Shown: piece after piece, positions 58,938 through 64,000 of the stretch
Numbering within the stretch: the stretch's first letter is position 1
How the letters are laid out: every line of letters starts with the position of its first letter
Assembly (NCBI RefSeq): GCF_019237635.1
Contig: NZ_JAFAGS010000149.1
Span: 20,836-84,835 of the forward strand
Origin: Pluralibacter sp.
GTDB taxonomy: Bacteria; Pseudomonadota; Gammaproteobacteria; Enterobacterales; Enterobacteriaceae
DNA: 64,000 bases
Direction: 5' to 3'
Position numbers and translations under genes: made by a program
Notes under the pieces: generated by a model
Databases searched by the model: none
What the model saw: the letters and a program-made list of their open reading frames with translations, nothing else
What the model was told of the DNA's origin: nothing

Positions 58938-59906
58938 CTACGCCAGCACCAGGTCCCCCTGCGGATGGCATGAACAGGCCAGAACGTAACCGTCGGCGAT
59001 TTCCGCCTCGCTCAGCGTCATCATGCTGCTGACGCTGTATTCGCCGGAGACCACGCGGGTTTTACAGCTGCCGCAGACACCCGCGCGGCAGGCGGCGTTA
59101 ACTGGCACCTTATTGCTTTCCAGCGCCTCCAGCAGCGTGGCGCCGACCCGACCATAAAACGCCCGGGCGGGCTGCAGCTTGGTAAATTTCAGCCCGCTGG
59201 CGGCGGCTTCGGCAACCGGGGTAAAGAACTGCTCTTTAAAGAAGCGGGTCACGCCCAGCGCCTTGACGTCCTGTTCGACGATATCCATATACGGCGCCGG
59301 GCCGCAGGTCATCACTGTGCGTGAGGCGATATCCGGCACGCGTTGCAGCAGTTCGCGGGTCAGACGACCGGCGATAAAGCCGTGAGTGGCGTTGTTTTCC
59401 GCCACCAGCGTTACCGGGTAGTCGTGCCAAACGTCTGCAAAAATCACATCCTGCGGCGAACGGACGCTGAAAATAACCTGCACGTCGGCCTGTGGGCGAT
59501 ACTTCGCCAGCCAGCGGCGCATGGACATAATCGGCGTCACGCCGCATCCCGCCGCCAGCAACAGCAGCTTATCGTCCGGCTTGTCGTCGCAGGTGAACTC
59601 CCCCTGCGCATCCGACAGCCACAGATAGTCGCCGCGTTTGACGTCGCGGGTCAGCCAGCGGGAGCCAGCGCCGTCGTTCAGGCGACGAATGGTCAGCGTA
59701 ATGTACTCGCTGATCCCCGGCGTGGACGAGAGGGTATAGGCCCGCAGCGTGTCGGCTGAATTACGAATACTCACCAGCGCATACTGCCCTGCACGGTACG
59801 GGTAGTAATCGTGACACAGCAGCGACAGCGTCCAGACATCCGGCGTTTCCTGCCGGATGTGGTGAACCTGCATACGCCACGGACACTGTGGAGTGGGCAT
59901 GGTCAT
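58938..59906 (-). CDS. hcr: NADH oxidoreductase Hcr
   Basis: 322 residues. An FAD/NAD-binding ferredoxin-reductase module (RAYTLSSTP near residue 55, LLAAGCGVTPIMSM near 116) is fused to a C-terminal 2Fe-2S plant-type ferredoxin domain with CRAGVCGSC and a fourth Cys (VLACSCHP). It passes electrons from NADH to the hybrid cluster protein Hcp. It starts 10 bp after hcp. Confidence 0.95.
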   Translation of the reverse strand: MTMPTPQCPWRMQVHHIRQETPDVWTLSLLCHDYYPYRAGQYALVSIRNSADTLRAYTLSSTPGISEYITLTIRRLNDGAGSRWLTRDVKRGDYLWLSDAQGEFTCDDKPDDKLLLLAAGCGVTPIMSMRRWLAKYRPQADVQVIFSVRSPQDVIFADVWHDYPVTLVAENNATHGFIAGRLTRELLQRVPDIASRTVMTCGPAPYMDIVEQDVKALGVTRFFKEQFFTPVAEAAASGLKFTKLQPARAFYGRVGATLLEALESNKVPVNAACRAGVCGSCKTRVVSGEYSVSSMMTLSEAEIADGYVLACSCHPQGDLVLA

Positions 59907-59916
59907 GACGGTCTCC

Positions 59917-61569
59917 TTACGCGCTCAGCAACTGCTGCATGTCTTGCTCAACGCTGGTGATTGAGCGCAAACCAAATTTCTCATTCAGCACCGCCAGCAG
60001 GTCCGGCGTCAGGAAACCTGGGGCCGTCGGCCCGGTGACGATGTTCTTCACGCCCAGCGACAGCAGCGTCAGCAGAATAACGATAGCCTTCTGCTCGAAC
60101 CATGAGAGCACCAGCGACAGTGGCAGGTCATTCACGCCGCAGCCCAGTTTTTCCGCCAGGGTGACGGCGAGGATAATCGCGGAGTAGGCGTCGTTGCACT
60201 GACCGGCGTCAACCAGGCGCGGCAGACCTTCGATGCTGCCGAAGTCCAGTTTGTTGAAGCGATATTTGCCGCAGGCCAGCGTCATGATCAGACAGTCATC
60301 CGGCACGCTGGTGGCAAAGTCGGTGAAGTAGGAACGCTCGCCGCGATCGCCGTCGCAACCGCCGACGAGGAAGATGTGGCGCAATTTTTCGCGGCTGACC
60401 AGATCGATGAGGGTGTCAGCGGCGCCCAGCAGGGTCTGACGGCCAAAGCCGACGGTGATCAGGTGCTCGATTTCGCTGTACGGGAAGCCCGCCATCTGCT
60501 GCGCCTGTTGGATAACCGGCGTGAAATCGTCGCCTTCCAGATGGTTCACGCCCGGCCAGCCGACGATGCTGCGCGTCCAGATACGGTTGTCGTACTGACC
60601 GACGGTGGGGTCGATGATGCAGTTTGAGGTCATCACAACCGGCCCCGGGAAGCGGGCGAACTCGACCTGCTGGTTTTGCCAGCCGCTGCCGTAGTTGCCG
60701 ACCAGGTGCTTAAACTTACGCAGTTCAGGGTAGCCGTGGGCGGGCAGCATTTCGCCGTGGGTATAGACGTTAACGCCGGTGCTTTCGGTCTGTTGCAGCA
60801 GGTTGTAGAGATCTTTCAGGTCATGACCGGAAATCAGAATGCATTTCCCTTCGGTCGCCTTCACGTTGACCTGACTCGGTGTAGGGTGACCGTAGGTGGT
60901 GGTCTCGCCAGCGTCCAGGATGCTCATCACCTTGAAGTTCATCTGGCCGATGTCCATCGCGCATTCCAGCAGCGCGTTCATGTCAGAAGGCCAGGTGCCG
61001 AGCCATGCCATGATGGTGTGATACTGGGCGTAGATAGCGTTGTCGTACTGTCCCAGGACGTGGGCGTGTTCCATATAGGCCGCCGCCCCTTTCAGGCCGT
61101 ACAGGCACAGCAGGCGCAGGCCGAGAATATTTTCGCCAATATCGAGCTTATCTTTATTCGGGGTAAAGGCGGCGGCCTGGCGCTGCAGTTCGCCGAGATC
61201 GTCGCTCACCAGTTGCAGACCTGCCATCGGGTTATCTACGGCGGCACTGGCGTCGATAGCGCAGCACTGCGCTTTCAGCGCCTCGCGCATCTTAATGGCT
61301 TCACGGGCGTAACCCACAATGCGCGGAGAATCGAAGTTGACGTTGGTCAGCGTGGAGAAAAATGCGCGCGGGGCGAAGTTGTCGATGTCGTGGTTGATGA
61401 TGCCGTATTCACGCGCTTTTACCGCCCAGGCGGACAGCCCTTGCAACGCGGCGATCAGCAGATCCTGTAAGTCTGATGTCTGCGCCGTTTTACCGCACAT
61501 ACCTTGCGCGTATGCACAGCCATTACCAGCCGGAGTACGAATTGTTTGTTCACATTGCACACAGAACAT
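59917..61569 (-). CDS. hcp: Hydroxylamine reductase / hybrid cluster protein Hcp
   Basis: 550 residues from ATG 61569, the E. coli length; the longer frame upstream is not conserved. The N-terminal cluster cysteines are [20 protein letters not shown] and CGK. Hybrid-cluster ligands include C in [15 protein letters not shown] and GQCNDAYS. It is a high-affinity NO reductase and protein S-nitrosylase under anaerobic nitrosative stress. It is expected to be controlled by NsrR and FNR, and candidate sites are visible upstream. Confidence 0.95.
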   Translation of the reverse strand: MFCVQCEQTIRTPAGNGCAYAQGMCGKTAQTSDLQDLLIAALQGLSAWAVKAREYGIINHDIDNFAPRAFFSTLTNVNFDSPRIVGYAREAIKMREALKAQCCAIDASAAVDNPMAGLQLVSDDLGELQRQAAAFTPNKDKLDIGENILGLRLLCLYGLKGAAAYMEHAHVLGQYDNAIYAQYHTIMAWLGTWPSDMNALLECAMDIGQMNFKVMSILDAGETTTYGHPTPSQVNVKATEGKCILISGHDLKDLYNLLQQTESTGVNVYTHGEMLPAHGYPELRKFKHLVGNYGSGWQNQQVEFARFPGPVVMTSNCIIDPTVGQYDNRIWTRSIVGWPGVNHLEGDDFTPVIQQAQQMAGFPYSEIEHLITVGFGRQTLLGAADTLIDLVSREKLRHIFLVGGCDGDRGERSYFTDFATSVPDDCLIMTLACGKYRFNKLDFGSIEGLPRLVDAGQCNDAYSAIILAVTLAEKLGCGVNDLPLSLVLSWFEQKAIVILLTLLSLGVKNIVTGPTAPGFLTPDLLAVLNEKFGLRSITSVEQDMQQLLSA

Positions 61570-61583
61570 AGTCACACCCTTTA

Positions 61584-61606
61584 AAGTTATATTTGATATA
61601 CATGTT
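61584..61606. promoter_or_regulatory. NsrR-type operator before hcp
   Basis: Two 11-base halves (AAGTTATATTT and, in reverse complement, AACATGTATAT) flank one base. Each half matches 9 of 11 positions of the NsrR consensus AAGATGYATTT. It is located 15 bp upstream of the hcp ATG. Confidence 0.65.
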
Positions 61607-61665
61607 TTAGGGTAGGCTTGTGCAACGAGGCTGAAAAGGAATTTGTGATACAACTTAAAGGGATA

Positions 61666-61679
61666 TTGATATAGCGCAA
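61666..61679. promoter_or_regulatory. Candidate FNR site before hcp
   Basis: TTGATATAGCGCAA compares with TTGAT-N4-ATCAA: the left half is perfect and the right half is 3 of 5. It lies about 103 bp upstream of hcp, a suitable activator position; E. coli hcp is FNR-dependent. Confidence 0.4.
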
Positions 61680-61680
61680 T

Positions 61681-61706
61681 TTTGGCGGTAGTTGCCTACC
61701 GCCAAA
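61681..61706. terminator. Hairpin after lysO
   Basis: A perfect 10-bp stem TTTGGCGGTA/TACCGCCAAA with a six-base loop begins 6 bp past the lysO stop. There is no long T-run. Confidence 0.55.
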
Positions 61707-61712
61707 GAGGGA

Positions 61713-62612
61713 TCAGGCTGAGAAGAACGCCATCAGCAGCGGTACGAGCAGGCTAAGAATAAAGCCGTGAACAATGGCCGCAGGGACGATCTCCAGCCCG
61801 CCGGAACGTTGCAGCACCGGGAGGGTGAAGTCCATGGAGGTGGCGCCGCAGAGGCCAAGCGCAGTGGAGCGGCTACGCTGGACCATGCCTGGAATCAGCA
61901 TGATAGCAATCAGCTCGCGCGCCAGATCGTTAAAGAAGGCGGCGCTGCCGATAACCGGGCCAAACGATTCGGTCAGCAGAATCCCCGATAGCGAATACCA
62001 GCCAAAACCGGAAGCCATCGCCAGCGCGGTTTTTAACGGCAGGTCAAGAATAAAGGCGTTAATCACGCCGCCTATCATTGAACTGGCGACCACCATCACT
62101 GCGACAATCATTCCCCGACGGTTAAGCACGATCTGCTTTAAGGTCATGCCGTTATTACGTAACTGAATACCGACAAGGAACAGCAGGAAAATAAGCGTAT
62201 ATTCGCTGGCTTCTGTTGCGTGCTGTAAAAAAGAGAAACCCGTTAACCCCAGCGCGACGCCTGCAACCACTACACCGCACAATTTTAAAGATTCCAGCGC
62301 CATCGCAATTCGTGAGGGTAATTTCTCCTGCCGGTGCTGATGACGCCAGGGAAGAGAACGTTCAAGCCACAACAGCGCCGCAATATTACACAGCAGAATA
62401 ACCACAATACTAACGACGGAATAATGCAAAATAGCCAACAGGCTATTCGCCAGATTATCCAGAAACGCCAGGCTTATCCCCATAAAGAAGAGAATGATGT
62501 AAACAATCCAGCTCAGCAACTGGTTAATCAGTTTTAAGGCTGCCGTCTGATGCAGCGGAATCAGGTATCCCACCACCAGCGGTATAAGAATGATCAATAA
62601 TCCCGAAAACAT
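61713..62612 (-). CDS. lysO: Lysine exporter LysO (YbjE)
   Basis: 299 residues from ATG 62612 (MFSGLLIILIPLVVGYLIP), the E. coli length; a frame 14 residues longer is possible. About eight to nine membrane helices. The conserved acidic segment FFNDLARELIAIMLIPG and LCGATSMDFTLPVLQ are visible. It exports L-lysine and confers thialysine resistance. In E. coli it is ArgP-regulated. Confidence 0.94.
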   Translation of the reverse strand: MFSGLLIILIPLVVGYLIPLHQTAALKLINQLLSWIVYIILFFMGISLAFLDNLANSLLAILHYSVVSIVVILLCNIAALLWLERSLPWRHQHRQEKLPSRIAMALESLKLCGVVVAGVALGLTGFSFLQHATEASEYTLIFLLFLVGIQLRNNGMTLKQIVLNRRGMIVAVMVVASSMIGGVINAFILDLPLKTALAMASGFGWYSLSGILLTESFGPVIGSAAFFNDLARELIAIMLIPGMVQRSRSTALGLCGATSMDFTLPVLQRSGGLEIVPAAIVHGFILSLLVPLLMAFFSA

Positions 62613-62684
62613 GAACAGCGCGCACCCTGTGAGTAAAAATAGCGCAGATGACACTACTCAATTCATGCGGCGCAGTAAACAGGA

Positions 62685-62723
62685 AAATAAAAAACGCCCG
62701 GCAGATTTTCATCGCCGGGCGTT
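62685..62723 (-). terminator. Terminator of aqpZ
   Basis: Stem AACGCCCGGC/GCCGGGCGTT (62693-62702 and 62714-62723) is followed on the minus strand by a TTTTTATTTT tract. It lies 19 bp after the aqpZ stop. Confidence 0.88.
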
Positions 62724-62741
62724 GTGTCGTAGCAAAAAAGG

Positions 62742-63437
62742 TTAGCTACGTTTTTCCAGCAGTGTACGGTACAGCACGCCGCCGAGGATTCCGCCGATAA
62801 TCGGCATCACCCAGAACAACCACAGCTGCTGTAGCGCCCAGCCGCCCTGGAAGATAGCGACCGCGGTGCTGCGCGCCGGGTTTACGGAGGTGTTGGTGAC
62901 CGGAATACTGATCAGGTGAATCAGGGTCAGCGCCAGGCCAATGGCGATAGGCGCAAAGCCCACCGGGGCATTTTTATCCGTCGCGCCGTGGATAACCAAC
63001 AGGAAGCCGCAGGTCAGGACGATTTCGATAACAATAGCGGAAAGCATTGAATAGCCGCCCGGAGAGTGTTCGCCATAACCGTTTGAAGCGAAACCGCTGG
63101 CCGCAGCGTCAAAACCGGTTTTACCGCTGGCAATCACGTACAGCACCGCAGCGGCGATAATCCCGCCAACGACCTGAGCGATAATATAGCCAATAACCTC
63201 TTTCGTCGGGAAACGACCACCAGCCCACAGACCTAATGTGACCGCCGGGTTAAAGTGACCACCGGAAATATGACCGACGGCGAATGCCATGGCCAGTACG
63301 GTTAAACCAAATGCCAGCGCAACGCCTGCGAAACCAATTCCCAACTGCGGAAACGCTGCCGCCAGGACGGCGCTACCGCAACCCCCAAATACCAGCCAGA
63401 ATGTACCAAAGGATTCCGCTGCCAGTTTTCTGAACAT
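62742..63437 (-). CDS. aqpZ: Aquaporin Z AqpZ
   Basis: 231 residues from ATG 63437 ([21 protein letters not shown]), the E. coli length. Six membrane helices and two NPA boxes: [12 protein letters not shown] near residue 64 and [12 protein letters not shown] near residue 185. The selectivity filter arginine follows the second NPA. It conducts water through the inner membrane. The upstream frame ([12 protein letters not shown]) is not conserved. Confidence 0.96.
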   Translation of the reverse strand: MFRKLAAESFGTFWLVFGGCGSAVLAAAFPQLGIGFAGVALAFGLTVLAMAFAVGHISGGHFNPAVTLGLWAGGRFPTKEVIGYIIAQVVGGIIAAAVLYVIASGKTGFDAAASGFASNGYGEHSPGGYSMLSAIVIEIVLTCGFLLVIHGATDKNAPVGFAPIAIGLALTLIHLISIPVTNTSVNPARSTAVAIFQGGWALQQLWLFWVMPIIGGILGGVLYRTLLEKRS

Positions 63438-63841
63438 AACCACCTCAAAAAAATAACGGTGACGGTATTCCCGCACCGGATCTTATTTATCGCCACAAAG
63501 GGATGACGACACAATTAATACGACCGTTATTTTAAGAACGAAACACATCCCTTTACCAGTTAATTTGCACAAATAAATTTATGTTAAGGTTTTTTGCCAT
63601 TATTCCTTGTGCAGAATGGGGGGATATCAGTATAGAGTAATTTGGTATAATCAAAGATCCGCGATCCGTTCGAATTAATAACAATTAAGTTGATAAACTA
63701 CTAGCAGACTTATTTTTTATGCGCTGTCGTTCTGTCCGGAAATTTTTTGCAATAACATTATATTAATGCAGGTGTCATCCAGGAAGTGACCCCGCTATAC
63801 TGCTGTTAACGAAAGGGAATATTTTGACGGACGGAGGGCGT
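63438..63841. other. aqpZ/ybjD intergenic region (404 bp)
   Basis: AT-rich, divergent regulatory region. A -10-like TATACT lies at 63796-63801, 41 bp before ybjD, with a weak -35 (TGTCAT at 63773-63778). No ORF, hairpin with U-tract or repeat stands out. It should hold both promoters. Confidence 0.5.
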
Positions 63842-64000
63842 ATGCTTCTCGAGAGAGTGGAAATAGTCGGGTTTCGCGGAATCAACCGGATGTCGTTGAT
63901 GCTGGAGCAGAACAATGTCCTGATAGGGGAGAACGCCTGGGGTAAGTCCAGTCTGCTGGACGCGCTGACGCTGCTGCTGTCGCCGGAGCCCGATCTTTAT
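63842..64000 (+). CDS. ybjD: OLD-family ATPase/nuclease YbjD, N-terminal part (cut by window edge)
   Basis: The first 53 residues are present: MLLERVEIVGFRGINRMSLM, then the Walker A motif GENAWGKSS at residues 29-37. They match E. coli YbjD closely. The remainder (Toprim nuclease domain) lies outside the window. OLD-type proteins are ABC-type ATPases with a nuclease end; the role of YbjD is unknown. GGAGGGCG precedes the ATG. Confidence 0.92.
   Translation, partial: MLLERVEIVGFRGINRMSLMLEQNNVLIGENAWGKSSLLDALTLLLSPEPDLY

Overview
The window is a stretch of chromosome from an enterobacterium (order Enterobacterales, family Enterobacteriaceae). Most genes run in the order of the Escherichia coli K-12 segment ybiU-pflFE-fsaA-moeAB-iaaA-gsiABCD-rimO-bssR-gstB-dacC-deoR-mdfA-rybB-potFGHI-art-hcp-aqpZ-ybjD. 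Codon third positions are GC-rich, which points toward the Klebsiella/Enterobacter/Kosakonia side of the family rather than E. coli itself. The species cannot be fixed from the sequence alone. I saw no tRNA, rRNA, insertion sequence, prophage or CRISPR array.

Layout. 1-3160: a GH31 glycosidase (cut by the window edge), an MFS transporter and a divergent LacI-type regulator, apparently one sugar-use unit. 3157-9620: ybiU, ybiV, the glycyl radical enzyme pair pflF/pflE and fructose-6-phosphate aldolase fsaA. Three upstream regions here share one 14-bp palindrome, so they probably form an undescribed local regulon. 9662-18019: molybdopterin genes moeBA, isoaspartyl peptidase iaaA and the glutathione importer gsiABCD. 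18064-22686: rimO, an AT-richer insert (a 56-residue ORF, a LysR regulator and a divergent class C beta-lactamase) and bssR. 22725-35880: gstB, dacC, deoR, ybjG, mdfA, ybjI, ybjJ, rcdA, the sRNA rybB with its sigma-E promoter, ybjL, ybjM, grxA, ybjC-nfsA, rimK and ybjN. 36287-42162: the putrescine importer potFGHI, ybjO and rlmC. 42212-46201: a non-E. coli redox module made of an MxKDx-repeat secreted protein, a Tat-type molybdenum oxidoreductase, a cytochrome b561-like protein and a divergent two-component system. 46277-50049: the arginine importer genes artJ and artPIQM with paired ARG boxes. 50234-63437: an ERIC element, ybjP, ybjQ-amiD, an IprA-like regulator, a second KUP potassium transporter, the ybjS/ybjT/ltaE genes, a 45-codon in-frame deletion remnant of poxB, hcp-hcr with an NsrR-type operator, lysO and aqpZ. 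ybjD begins at 63842 and runs off the end.

The four observations most worth following are: (1) the palindrome shared by ybiU, ybiV and pflEF/fsaA; (2) the internal in-frame deletion of pyruvate oxidase poxB; (3) the MxKDx/molybdoenzyme/cytochrome b/two-component module; and (4) the class C beta-lactamase paired with a LysR regulator that does not resemble AmpR.

Product names rest on recognising family sequences from memory. No database search was run.
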